64,000 nucleotides of DNA from Alisma plantago-aquatica (GCA_963693085.1 OY856412.1:1408570694-1408634693); one strand, 5' to 3'. Counted from the stretch's first letter, positions 36,612 to 47,105 are shown. A program made the numbers and translations. Notes: generated from the sequence alone by a model not told the origin.

Positions 36612-36621
36612 AACTCCCCTA
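36612..36621 (-). promoter_or_regulatory. Polypurine tract of the Athila-type element
   Basis: Minus-strand TAGGGGAGTT directly before the 3' LTR. Confidence 0.75.
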
Positions 36622-37295
36622 AGCTTAAACATTGCTCGCCCTCGAGCAACTAATCCTTACAATAGAATTGCAGATGTCAACTAACAATCAACACATCACC
36701 CCACATTCCACATGACTCCCACTGAACATTCTCAAACTGGCCTTTCCTAATCACAGAACAGTAATTACCCTACAGGCGACAATAATCATCAATAAAAGAA
36801 TTTATCCTTCAAACCGATGAACACTATCACATAAGGCAGTTAACATAATAAAATTTTCCGATTCAGCATTAGTGCATCTTGTGATCGCCTACACTACGTT
36901 GCTCGCCCTAACTACCATCTACATGGAAGCAGTTCTCCTGATAAACATGAGTGAGGAGATAATCACGGTGGCCTACCAATCCGAGCAACGGGTGGATGGA
37001 ATGGGTGGTTCATGGAAGAATTTGGAAGTATTGCACAGTTTCAAAATGGATACAACAAAATGCCCTAAATGATGCAAATGCACATTGAAAATGCCCTAAT
37101 GCTTAAAATTGGGTGGAATGATGCATGCACTAACCTTCCACCTCAAAAAGAGATAGAAATCTAATTAAGCCACGTCATGTACTCAGTTTCCTTGTTATGC
37201 AAGTGATATCATGTTCCTTTCTCCCTCTTATTCCATTTCCTTCTAAATTCTCTTTTTTTTTCTTTTCTTTTTTCAAATTTCAGATTTTTTTTTCT
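36622..37295 (-). other. 3' untranslated region of the Athila-type element, part beyond CACTA-2
   Basis: Between the CACTA-2 insertion and the PPT. No conserved frame; it continues across CACTA-2 at 47610. Long 3' untranslated stretches are usual in this lineage. Confidence 0.6.
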
Positions 37296-37334
37296 TTTCA
37301 CTACTACAGAAATAGCATTCAGTGACACTTTTCT

Positions 37335-37722
37335 GGGCGTCGGTTATTAAGAAAAACCGACGCCTTCTATGTTAGGCGTCGGTTGTTTACGAAAACCGAC
37401 GTCTATATTCGAAGACCAGCCAGACACGGGTACCGCTTTGTCTTCAGTGTCGGTTGTTTATAACAAACCGACGCTTAAAGTCGCCCGCGAAAAATAGTGT
37501 CCTTTTCAGCGTCGGTTATTTAGGTAGAAACCGACGCCTATGTCTGATGAAAATTTGCGCGAAAAGTGTCACCTTCAGCGTCGGTGATTAAAGGATAACC
37601 GACGCTGAAGGTGGTTCCCGCCAAACAATTTCATGAAATTATCGCCCAGTTGGACGTCGGTTTTCTCAGACAACCGACGCTAAAGACGTTTAGGCGTCGG
37701 TTGTTGTAAAAAACCGACGCTA
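37335..37722. repeat. 5' subterminal repeat array of CACTA-2
   Basis: Fourteen half-sites of GRCGTCGGTT or its reverse complement in seven inverted pairs with short AT-rich loops. In En/Spm, similar subterminal motifs bind the TnpA protein and bring the ends together. The array stops just before the TATA box. Confidence 0.9.
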
Positions 37723-37731
37723 TTTGGGACT

Positions 37732-37737
37732 TTATAA
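37732..37737 (+). promoter_or_regulatory. TATA box of the CACTA-2 promoter
   Basis: TTATAA in the context GGGACTTTATAACCC, 10 bp after the last subterminal motif. A CT-rich leader follows from about 37750. Binding of the subterminal array could directly affect this promoter, as in Spm autoregulation; that is inferred. Confidence 0.5.
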
Positions 37738-37754
37738 CCCGCGATGCCCGACTC

Positions 37755-38101
37755 TTCCTCTTCTTCTGTTTCATTGCGAGCCCTTTTTCTGCTTCTCCGT
37801 CGATTTCCCACCCTGTCGCCGTCGATTCTCTTCTCCTTCTTCTCCACGACAGCACCGTCGTGCCGCCACTGCTACTCCGGCGCCCCCTTCTCCGCCGCCA
37901 CTGCTGCTGGAGCTCGCCGCCGACGCCTGACGAGCCTGGAGCTCGCCGCCTCAGCCTGCCTGACGCCTGGAGCTGATCGCCGCCGCGGCCTGCCTGACTG
38001 GAGCTCGCCGCCGACGGCGCCGCCGACGCCTGCTTGACACCTGGAGCTCGCCGCCACGCCATCAGCTTCCACCTGACTCCCGCTGCCTCCCGCGCCAACA
38101 G
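37755..38101 (+). other. Untranslated leader exon of CACTA-2
   Basis: CT-rich and then GC-rich DNA with a GGAGCTCGCCGCC motif repeated four times (about 37908-38055), ending at a donor site AACAG/GTATGC (GT at 38102). The acceptor CATAG at 40086-40090 lies one base before the TNP2 start codon. The leader exon and intron are predicted from these sites. A 170-codon antisense frame here is a composition artefact. Confidence 0.5.
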
Positions 38102-38981
38102 GTATGCGCCAACTGGTTTTCTGGAGTCAGTGTTCTTAGACAATTATAAAAAAAGAACTATATACTAGAAATTTTGATAACTGTTCTTAGACACATCTTT
38201 ATCTCTGACTAAGGTAGTTTTCATTTGATATCATATTCATCATGTTCATCATGTTGTTGTTTTTTATTGCAATTTTATGTAGATATTCTCCTTTAAATAC
38301 TAAGAAAATTATACACCCTTTAATTACAAACCCTAATTCACCTCTAGTCACTCACTTCTATCGATTATCCAAATGTAAATTGCCCCTTACTATGTCACCA
38401 TTCATTCCAATGCAAAACTGGACCTTCCTACGCCACCATTTACTCAAAAGGTAGTTTTCATTTGATATCTAATTATTACATTAAGGATACTGAAAAAACT
38501 ATATGAGTTACACCTTCATAGGAATGCATACAACTTCTATCTGAAAGAGATCTAAACATGATAAAAAATAATCTAAGATACAACTTTCTTCATTTAGGAC
38601 TAGTCCAAGTATCTACAAAATCCTTAACTAGAAAAGGTATAAATTATTCCTTACTTCTATCCCTTAGAGACTGTAAGCATCTAAAATTCTCAGATTCCCT
38701 TCTTAGACTTCTAGAATCAACACTACATGAAGAATATGTTTCCTTCGATAATATGTTATAACATAGTATGATCTTAATCTGATCTGGATGTTCAAAATAA
38801 TGTAGTATGTTAAATATGATGATTAGGGATACATATAATGTCTAGTAAAGATTCCTAGACCTTTTGTTTGAAACTATTGATTTCTTGATTTATTATTTAA
38901 TAATGCTCTGTTGATTAGGATTAACCATGTTGCATGTAGTTTATAGACAATTATTATATATAAGAATGCAACACATGTATT

Positions 38982-39265
38982 TGTTGGCCTAGAAACCCGT
39001 CCAAGATTTACTCATTAGGAGTAAATCTTGGATAGTCCCTGGTTTGGGACTGTTCTTGAACACCTAATCTCACTTAGGATGTAAGTGTATAATGTGTATT
39101 GGGTTTTTGAGAAACTTTCAGTAGCATTTCCCTGTTTGTTCTCTAAGTACATATGTACTTAGAGAACAGCGGGGAAATGCTGCCGAAATTTTCTTGAAAA
39201 CCAATTACGCATTATACACTTACTAGTGAGATTAGGTGTTCAAGGATGGGATAGGTGGTACACAT
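38982..39265. repeat. Hairpin cassette, copy 1
   Basis: First of three copies of a unit of about 290 bp containing a long inverted repeat centred on AAGTACAT/ATGTACTT (about 39147-39162), with arms close to 95 nt. This copy has the most mismatches between arms. A smaller stem (CCAAGATTTA...TAAATCTTGG) precedes it. Confidence 0.9.
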
Positions 39266-39297
39266 TTATTATATATAAGAATGACATCAAATGTGTT

Positions 39298-39581
39298 TGT
39301 TGGCCTAGAAACCCGTCCAAGATTGACTCATTAGGAGTAAATCTTGGATAGTCCCCGGTTTGGGACTGTTCTTGAACACCTAATCTCACTTAGGATGTAA
39401 GTGTATAATGTGTATTGGGTTTTCGAGAAAATTTTGGTAGCATTTCCCCGTTTGTTCTCTAAGTACATATGTACTTAGAGAACAGCGGGGAAATGCTGCC
39501 GAAATTTTCTCGAAAACCCAATACACATTATACACTTACTAGTGAGATTAGGTGTTCAAGGATGGGATAGGTGGTACACAT
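39298..39581. repeat. Hairpin cassette, copy 2
   Basis: Inverted repeat with arms 39371-39468 and 39469-39560. The arms match almost throughout; two of the differences (in 'ttttggtagc' against 'ttcggcagc') would still pair as G-U in RNA. The interval from copy 1, flanks included, is 316 bp. Confidence 0.92.
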
Positions 39582-39740
39582 TTATTATATATAAGAATGA
39601 CATCACATGTGTTTGTTGGCCTAGAATGTGAACAATCATTGTTTTTTATATTACTTGTACATTGGTATAAATTAGAATGAACAATCACTAAATTATATAC
39701 TGTTTGTATGGAATCCGGCTTCATTGTAGATATCTATTAT

Positions 39741-40030
39741 TGTTGGCCTAGAAACCCATCCAAGATTGACTCATTAGGAGTAAATCTTGGATAGTCCCCG
39801 GTTTGGGACTGTTCTTGAACACCTAATCTCACTTAGGATGTAAGTGTATAATGTGTATTGGGTTTTCGAGAAAATTTTGGTAGCATTTCCCCGTTTGTTC
39901 TCTAAGTACATATGTACTTAGAGAACAGCGGGGAAATGCTGCCGAAATTTTCTCGAAAACCCAATACACATTATACACTTACTAGTGAGATTAGGTGTTC
40001 AAGGATGGGATAGGTGGTACACATTTATTA
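39741..40030. repeat. Hairpin cassette, copy 3
   Basis: Near-identical to copy 2, ending about 60 bp before the TNP2 start codon. About 160 bp of partly different sequence separates it from copy 2. Confidence 0.92.
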
Positions 40031-40091
40031 TATACTAGGGAAATGTTGCCTAATCTTTTCCTAATATATACTTGTTTTCTCTGATCATAGA

Positions 40092-43000
40092 ATGGATAGA
40101 TCATGGATGTCGATTCGTAATCGTTGCACCCCAGAGTTTATATCTGGTCTTGATCAGTTTATTAGATTTGCCGAGGAACATAGGAAAAAACCTACAGATA
40201 GGTTCTACTGTCCATGTAGGCATTGCGGTAACAACTTGAAAGTCAACACTGGTGAGGAAATCAAAAGTCATGTCATGTGCAACGGGATTGTACAAGGCTA
40301 TACAGAATGGCACTGGCATGGAGAGATTTCAAAATCGAAACCAGTAGATGTCGATAGCAGTGCTTGGGTGGAAGAAGAAATTGCCTCTGATGACGTAAAT
40401 GTGAACGAACCAGTTCCAGCAGACATCGTTGATGCGATGCTGGATAGTTGTAGGGTAGAGCACACCGATCCACCTCCTATCTTTACAAACATTGTGCATG
40501 ATGCTGAGATACCGTTATACACAGGTTGTGCTAAGTTTACGAAGCTTAGCGCTGTCTTGAGATTGTATAAGTTGAAAGCTAACAATAGATGGAGCGACAA
40601 AAGCTTCACTTCATTGTTGACTTTGTTGAAAGAAATGCTTCCTGAAGGAAACGAGCTTCCAATCTCAACATACCAGGTAAAGAAAATGTTGTGCCCAATG
40701 GGAATGGAGGCCAAGAAGATACACGCATGCCCGAATGATTGTGTATTATTTCAAAAGGACTATGTAGATTTGAAAGATTGTCCAAAATGTGGTGCGTCAC
40801 GGTATAAATTGACGACTTCGGGGGAGTCCAAAACTGGTTCTCCTGCCAAGGTGTTGTGGTATCTACCTATAATATCATGGTTTCAACGCTTGTTTGCAAA
40901 TCCGAAAGATGCGAAGAATCTGAGGTGGCATGCAGATGTTAAGAAAAATAATGATGGGATCCTACGACATGCGTCTGATTCCCCACAGTGGAAGAAGATT
41001 GATCTATTGTACCCTAAATTTGGTGAAGATGATAGGAATCTAAGACTTGGGCTTTGTACAGATGGAATGAATCCGTACGGGACATTGAGCAGCCAACATA
41101 GCACTTGGCCAGTCATGCTTGTTATATACAATCTTCCTCCCTGGATGTGTATGAAAAATAAGTATGTTATGTTGTCATTGTTGATATCGGGCCCTAAACA
41201 ACCCGGAAATGATATCGATGTTTATCTTGAACCTTTGATTGATGACTTAAAGAAACTTTGGGCTGAAGGTGTGATGACCTATGATGCTTCAGCAAGAGAG
41301 ACATTTCGTTTGCACGCTATGTTGTTTTGCACTATTAATGACTTTCCAGCATATGGGAATTTGTCTGGATATAGTGTCAAAGGAGCTAAAGCGTGTCCTA
41401 TATGTGAAGAAAACACTGATTCAATAAGACTAAAACATGGCGGCAAGACTGTATATCTTGGTCATCGAAGGTTTCTTTCAAAATTCCATCCGTATCGTAG
41501 GAAGCGCAAAGCATTCAATGGATGGAATGATGAACGAAGTGCACCTAAACCTATACCAGGGGATGTTGTTTATGAAAGAGTAAAAGACATTGTCAATGAA
41601 TTTGGTAAGAAATCACAATGTAGTATGGCCACACGGAGTGACAATTCTTCATTCAAGAAGAAGTCAATATTTTGGGATCTTCCTTATTGGAGTTCTTTGA
41701 CAGTCAGGCATTGTATCGATGTAATGCACGTTGAGAAAAATGTCTGTGATAGCATCACTGGTACTCTATTAAATATACCAGGTAAGACTAAAGATGGGAT
41801 AAAATCCAGACTGGACCTACGTGAAATGGGAATAAGGTCAGAATTAACAGAATTACGTGAAATGGGTAATAAAAGAACATACTTACCTCCCGCTTGTTAC
41901 ACGTTGTCTAGAAAGGAGAAGAAAACTTTTTGTGAATGCTTGGTAAATGTTAAGGTGCCACATGGTTACTCATCCAACATCCGTAGATTGGTATCAATGA
42001 AAGATCTGAAGTTGATAGGTCTTAAATCTCATGATTGTCACACTCTAATGCAACAAATATTGCCCGTGGCAATTCGATCTATATTGCCGAAGCATGTAAG
42101 GTTTGCGATTACCAGACTTTGTTTCTTTTTCAACAGTCTATGCAGCAAAGTTATTGACCCTGATACTCTCGATAATTTGCAAAGAGAAGTGGTTGTTACC
42201 CTATGTCCCTTTGAACGATACATGAGCGTTTTTAAAGGTGATGTTCGAAACCGTTATCGGCCTGAAGGGAGTATTATTGAAGGTTATGTGGTGAGAGAGG
42301 TTATGGATTTTTGCAATGACTTTCTCAGTGGTAATGACACTCCTGATAATGACAAGAATATTGAGGAGGGCAAAGGAATTTTGGGATCACGGGTGAAAGT
42401 AATCAGCCGTGAGCAGTTGGAACAAGCTCACTTATATATTTTACACAATATGGATGAAGTGAGTGTTTATATCGAGGAACATACCAATTTCATAAAGAGA
42501 CAACATCCTCGAGCAAGTTCAATGTGGCTTGCTAGAGAGCATAATAAGACTTTTACTAAGTGGTTTGAAGATAAAGTCTTACATCAACTATCTCAAACAC
42601 CACATGATATTACAGAAACTATCAAATGCCTCGCCTTTAAACCAAAACCGAATGTTATGTCTTATGAAGGGTTTGACATTAATGGATTCACATATTACAC
42701 AAAGCGCCAAGATGATAAGAGTGTCGTCCAAAATAGTGGGGTCACTCTTCAAGCGTCGACTATGTACTTTGCAAGTGCAAAGGATAAGAGTCCACGTGAA
42801 GCTAAAATGTCATATTACGGTGTCATTGAGGACATTTGGGAGTTTGACTACATAGATTTCAAAATTCCGCTCTTTAAATGTAATTGGGTTGATAACACCA
42901 AAGGAGTTATAGTGGATGAATTGGGTTTCACTTTGGTGAACTTTGAAAAGATTGGCGAGAAGGGTGAACCATTCATATTGGCATCACAGGCGAAACAAAT

Positions 43001-43229
43001 ATTCTATATCGATGATCCTGCAAATGAGAAATGGTTGGTTGTTCTTCATGGTAAAAGACAGTTCATTGAAGATCCTATAGATGAAGAAGAGTACTATGAT
43101 AAGTATGATGACTCCAGTCCATTCTCAGTTGGGTTGCCAACTCCACAAAATATTGAAGCTAATGATGACTTATATGTGCGCGGAGATCACAATGAAGGAT
43201 TGTTAATTGATAAAAGATCACAATTTTAG
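40092..43229 (+). CDS. TNP2-like CACTA transposase (internal deletion)
   Basis: This uninterrupted 1045-codon frame starts one base after a 3' splice site. Order: an N-terminal transposase-associated domain (residues about 5-78, with CPCRHC at 40-45 and HWHGE at its end); a Transposase_21 core (about 280-470, with GLCTDGMNPYG near 320 and a KACPICEE zinc-type motif near 434); a conserved CIDVMHVEKNVCD motif near 541; DUF4218 (about 640-740); and DUF4216 (about 875-960) with an acidic tail. It should cut at the TIRs and move the element in the nucleus. Compared with CACTA-1, 37 residues are missing in phase between residues 705 and 706 (42206/42207), exactly over the most conserved DUF4218 motif. 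The protein may therefore be inactive although the frame is open. Confidence 0.93.
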   Translation: MDRSWMSIRNRCTPEFISGLDQFIRFAEEHRKKPTDRFYCPCRHCGNNLKVNTGEEIKSHVMCNGIVQGYTEWHWHGEISKSKPVDVDSSAWVEEEIASDDVNVNEPVPADIVDAMLDSCRVEHTDPPPIFTNIVHDAEIPLYTGCAKFTKLSAVLRLYKLKANNRWSDKSFTSLLTLLKEMLPEGNELPISTYQVKKMLCPMGMEAKKIHACPNDCVLFQKDYVDLKDCPKCGASRYKLTTSGESKTGSPAKVLWYLPIISWFQRLFANPKDAKNLRWHADVKKNNDGILRHASDSPQWKKIDLLYPKFGEDDRNLRLGLCTDGMNPYGTLSSQHSTWPVMLVIYNLPPWMCMKNKYVMLSLLISGPKQPGNDIDVYLEPLIDDLKKLWAEGVMTYDASARETFRLHAMLFCTINDFPAYGNLSGYSVKGAKACPICEENTDSIRLKHGGKTVYLGHRRFLSKFHPYRRKRKAFNGWNDERSAPKPIPGDVVYERVKDIVNEFGKKSQCSMATRSDNSSFKKKSIFWDLPYWSSLTVRHCIDVMHVEKNVCDSITGTLLNIPGKTKDGIKSRLDLREMGIRSELTELREMGNKRTYLPPACYTLSRKEKKTFCECLVNVKVPHGYSSNIRRLVSMKDLKLIGLKSHDCHTLMQQILPVAIRSILPKHVRFAITRLCFFFNSLCSKVIDPDTLDNLQREVVVTLCPFERYMSVFKGDVRNRYRPEGSIIEGYVVREVMDFCNDFLSGNDTPDNDKNIEEGKGILGSRVKVISREQLEQAHLYILHNMDEVSVYIEEHTNFIKRQHPRASSMWLAREHNKTFTKWFEDKVLHQLSQTPHDITETIKCLAFKPKPNVMSYEGFDINGFTYYTKRQDDKSVVQNSGVTLQASTMYFASAKDKSPREAKMSYYGVIEDIWEFDYIDFKIPLFKCNWVDNTKGVIVDELGFTLVNFEKIGEKGEPFILASQAKQIFYIDDPANEKWLVVLHGKRQFIEDPIDEEEYYDKYDDSSPFSVGLPTPQNIEANDDLYVRGDHNEGLLIDKRSQF

Positions 43230-43243
43230 AGACATGTATGTTT

Positions 43244-43374
43244 ATACAAATGCTAAATGTTTGCCTTTTTCTAGTTAATACAAATGCTAAATGTTTGCCT
43301 TTTTCTAGTTAATACAAATGCTAAATGTTTGCCTTTTTCTAGTTAATAGAAATGCTAAATGTTTGCCTTTTTAA
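43244..43374. repeat. 34-bp tandem repeat between the two CACTA-2 genes
   Basis: Four copies of an ATACAAATGCTAAATGTTTG-type unit, period 34 bp, the last one partial. The array fills most of the gap between the TNP2 stop (43229) and the second gene's first coding exon (43387). Confidence 0.95.
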
Positions 43375-43386
43375 TGACATTTTCAG

Positions 43387-46300
43387 ATGGCTGACCATGA
43401 TGAGCATGATGTCCATGATGAGCATGAAGTCCATGATGAGCATGCTGTCCATGACGAGCATGGCGAGGATACTAATGTAAGTTCTAAAAACATATCTTGT
43501 ATTTCTATAAAATTCATTATCTTCTAGTTATGTCATATATCCTATATTTCTATATTGGGCTAAGTTAGTGTGTTTTATTTTTGTCAAATTTTAGGTTGAT
43601 GCACATGTACCCACTGAAGCACTGGAGCAACTTGATGCGCAACACCAGACACTTAACAAGAAAAGGGGCATCACTCTGTTGAAGAAGTTATTAGCGCTAA
43701 GTGGTAGTGGATCTAAATTGGTGGTGGAGTTTGATAATGGAGGAAATCCAATTGGAGTGAACCGCAATAATTTTGTGAACTATCTTGGGTGTACCACTCG
43801 GAGCCATTGTGGTGTTAAGTATGACAATTGGCATAAAGTTCCTCAAGGGAAAAAAGACTTGATATGGAAGGATTTATGCGTGAGTTATTATTATTTGCAA
43901 TTCTATTTTGTAGATTACAAATTATATTATTTGCAATTCTATTTTGGATACTAGTTAATAACATTTCTATTTTACAGAATCTGTTTGCATTGGATGAGAA
44001 GTTGCATCGTAAAAATGTGATGCAACGCGCTGGAAAGATGCTTAGGAATTATAGGACAAATCTAAACAGAGAATACATAAAAGAGGGTGATAAGAAGAAG
44101 AAGTCAGCCCTTGAACAATGGAACTTCTTGGACAAAGAAGATTGGGACAATTTTGTTGCTTCAAGAAAATCTGAAGAATTCAAGGTATTAGGCGTCACTC
44201 CTAATTTAATTAATATACATTGTATTCACCTATTCAAGATTAGCATTTAGTGCTACTAACCAAATCATTAATGTGCATACTAACTAGGCCCTCAGTGACG
44301 CACAAAAAGCAAGGCGTGCACTGAATGTGCATGACCACACTATGGGTCCAAAAGGCTATGCAAGCGTTCGCCAAAGACTACAGGCGGAGTCTGCGGCTAC
44401 TCAGGAGTCTGCTCCTACTCAGGAGTCTGCCACACCCATGCCTCGCCATGATATCTGGATAGCTGGCAGGCAAAACAAGAAGGGTGAAATAAAGAAGCCT
44501 GTAACTGCTGAGGCGGCTGCAAAAATGGTAAAATACAACTCTTAGAGAAATCGTTTGAATATTGATTATTTGTGGTGTTAACTTACCAATTTATGTTTAT
44601 GGTGATTAGCGGGAGCTGCACGAGCAGAGGAAACAAGGCACGTTCATCCCTCAGGGCACAAGGGATGAATTGACAGTTGCTCTGGGTAACCCAGAGCATC
44701 CTGGACGTGTTAGAGGTGCCGGCGCTGGTGTTGGCATCAAAGCATTCTTTGGGCCATCCCAGCGCAAACCCAGAGCGGGACTTTCTCAAGAAGAGGTAAC
44801 CTATTCTTTTTTTAGAATGTTACTGCAAAAGGAAATTCATTAATAAGAAGCTAATGTTTCTTTTATCCATGTATAGGAGAATAAGAGAGTTGAGGATTTA
44901 GTTGCTAAGAAGATCAACGATGTAGTTGCTGAGAAGGTCAAGGAAGAATTGCTGCGGTGGCAGGCATCTCAGGCTTCCAATACGCCTATGGCGACCCACT
45001 CTTCTCCTGATGCACAGACTGCGAGTAATCCTGGAGACCCATCGCCTAGCACGTCTGCTGTAAGTATTGTTTATGACATTGTAGTTAGTCTTTTCAAGTT
45101 GTTATGTTTTCAAGATGATATGTATATATGTATAATATTCTTTACGTAAATTTGTAGGCATTGAAGCCATGCCGCTTAAGAATGCAAGACTACGTTGTTG
45201 CAGAGGCGCAGGCTTACCCGTCCCTTCCTGGGGCAATGTTTCACGGGACTCCAATGCCACAGGGCTACGTTCGTGTGAGCCCGATACGTGTGTTACCTGA
45301 TTGGAGAGAAGCTACATTGCCATATCCCCACCCGGATATTGATAGACTTGCTGATGCAGAAGGCGGGGTGATATTGTGGCCCAAAGCAGATGTCGTCTAC
45401 ACGACTGAAATTGTAAGATAAATTTACATTGATTTAGACTGTTAATGTGTATATATGATGTCAACTGATCTGAAATTATATGTACAGGTTAAAAAGAAGA
45501 CACCAGGAGCACCTAGGCCTCCACTTCCACTTCCCGCATTACCCGATTGGGTTCCAACTGACCTAACATACCCGTTAGGTCCTGCTTGTAGGGGAATGGC
45601 ATGTTGGCTACGGGCACATAATGTACATTGCCCTATAATTATTTCTTTAGATGCAGATTATGCAGGTCAATCATACGATAGCTCTTTATTTATACAAGAT
45701 ATTATTGAGCTGTTTATGTATGATTGGCTGAATACATCAATGATAGAGACATGGATAAGGTGAGATCTTGTTTATACATCCATATACCTTGTGTAAGATC
45801 CGGTGATCTGGTTTCTTATATATTAATGCATACGCCTATATGTTTTGCAGCTACCTAGTCGAAGATCATTGCAAACAATTTGCATTTGATCATGTGGGAT
45901 TTTTGATTCCATCATTGATTAGTTTGGTAGCTAAAGACCCTGATAATGTTCAACAATACTGTATAGATGCTTTTACAATTTTTGGTCAGCAAAAGAAGAC
46001 GATAATAATAGCTCCATTCAATGTCAAGTAAGTTTACTTTATTTATAATTTGGACTTAAGAAAATTCCATTTTTATTTTGCATTTTGAGTTATTAATTGT
46101 TAACTTCTTACTTCTAGCGGTAGACATTGGGAGTTACTAGTCATTGTCCCCGGGACATTCACTGTTTATTATCTAGATCCTGCGGGGAGTACATTGAACA
46201 CTAAAATTGGACACGTAATGAGAATGCCATTATTCTGGTGAGAAATATTTCATTTTTATATCCGTTAACATCTTTTATTACATTACTATTTACTTATGCA

Positions 46301-46839
46301 ATTTATTGTGTTATATTAACATGTAGGGGTTTAGATGCATTCAAAAAGGCTGGAGGAACGGTCCCAAGGAAAAAGAACCAGCCAATAAATTGGCAGAACG
46401 TACAAGTAAGTTCCCGACTCAAATATATATATTATTGATGTGAATTGTGCTTAGTTGTATTATTTTGTATGTTTCAATTTATAGTGTGCTACACAAGACA
46501 ATGGATGGGCATGCGCATACTATGTGATGCGATTTATGCAGATGATTATCAAATATGCCGCATTGGACATCGATACCATACATGAGGTATTATATATATT
46601 CTCATTAGTTAGTATGCAATATATCAATCTTATATTATTTTTATATTATTACTTATATATATACATCATTCTCTTTGCAGGTGTTTAAAACTGACAACAC
46701 TACAGGTAAACGTTTAAAAAATATACATGCTCCATATACGATGGAAGCATTAAATGAAGTAAGAGAAGAATGGGCAAAAGCCATACAAGCAGTGGCAACT
46801 GTAAGATATAATTGGGATGTTGATAGCGATAATGAATGA
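43387..46839 (+). CDS. CACTA-2 second gene: multi-exon protein with C-terminal Ulp1-like cysteine protease domain
   Basis: Thirteen predicted exons: 43387-43476, 43595-43879, 43978-44184, 44288-44527, 44610-44795, 44877-45059, 45158-45412, 45488-45759, 45851-46027, 46118-46237, 46327-46405, 46485-46586, 46681-46839. All have GT-AG introns of about 80-120 bp and join into one 784-residue frame. Features in order: histidine/acid repeats (HDEH) in exon 1; a basic helical part; VHDHTMGPKGYASVRQRL; a KRVEDLVAKK coiled segment; a DUF8039-like part in exon 7 (MFHGTPMPQGYVRV, ILWPKADVV); and a Ulp1-like end with His (46125-46127, GRHW), Asp (46176-46178, LDPAG), Gln (46494-46496) and Cys (46512-46514, WACAYYV). 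The order H-D-Q-C is that of Ulp1/SENP proteases. Substrate unknown; deSUMOylation is only a possibility. The start codon follows a 3' splice site directly, so the mRNA probably shares the upstream leader with TNP2. Confidence 0.85.
43396..43467 (+). repeat. 18-bp coding repeat, four units, in exon 1 of the second gene
   Basis: CATGATGAGCATGATGTC and three variants encode HDEHDV, HDEHEV, HDEHAV, HDEHGE. CACTA-1 has an acidic, non-repeated segment in the same place. Confidence 0.95.
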
Positions 46840-47010
46840 TACTATGTAAATGAATATTTCTGAATGTTAATACATGTATTTGAATGTTTCTATATGTGTG
46901 TGAATGTGAGAATTGAATTGATGTCTGAATGTATGTACTTGTGTAGAATTTTGCTTGTGACTTTTGCAGGTTTGCGGCCTGTTTGTAGGCTGATATCAAT
47001 GGATGTCGTA

Positions 47011-47042
47011 AACCTACAGTTCAGAAAACTGAACTGCAGGTT
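47011..47042. terminator. Conserved hairpin after the second gene of CACTA-2
   Basis: Arms AACCTACAGTTCAG and CTGAACTGCAGGTT around a four-base loop, about 170 bp after the stop codon. CACTA-1 has its counterpart at 29258-29287. Conservation against diverged surroundings suggests function, possibly in 3' end formation; this is inferred. Confidence 0.4.
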
Positions 47043-47105
47043 CTCATCCTGCTGACCAGCCACAGCAGGCCTGCAAACTGATATGAAAAAAAAAAAATAT
47101 AAATA

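Larger units (their letters stand above)
38102..40090 (+). other. Predicted 5' leader intron of TNP2
   Basis: A 1989-bp AT-rich interval between the donor at 38102 and the acceptor at 40090. Its distal half holds three hairpin cassettes. No coding frame is supported. Intron status is inferred from splice-site quality and the abrupt change in base composition. Confidence 0.5.

Noticed and set aside
37335..37722. A CRISPR-like array of regularly spaced repeats
   Set aside because: The repeats are inverted pairs with short irregular loops at a CACTA end in a plant genome; they are subterminal repeats.
37631..38143. A 170-codon antisense gene rich in Arg, Ala and Ser
   Set aside because: It is the antisense of the GC-rich CACTA-2 leader exon with short internal repeats; composition alone keeps it open.
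43387..46839. An ordinary host Ulp1/SENP gene
   Set aside because: It lies between TNP2 and the terminal repeats of one element, and a second CACTA element has the same gene in the same place.
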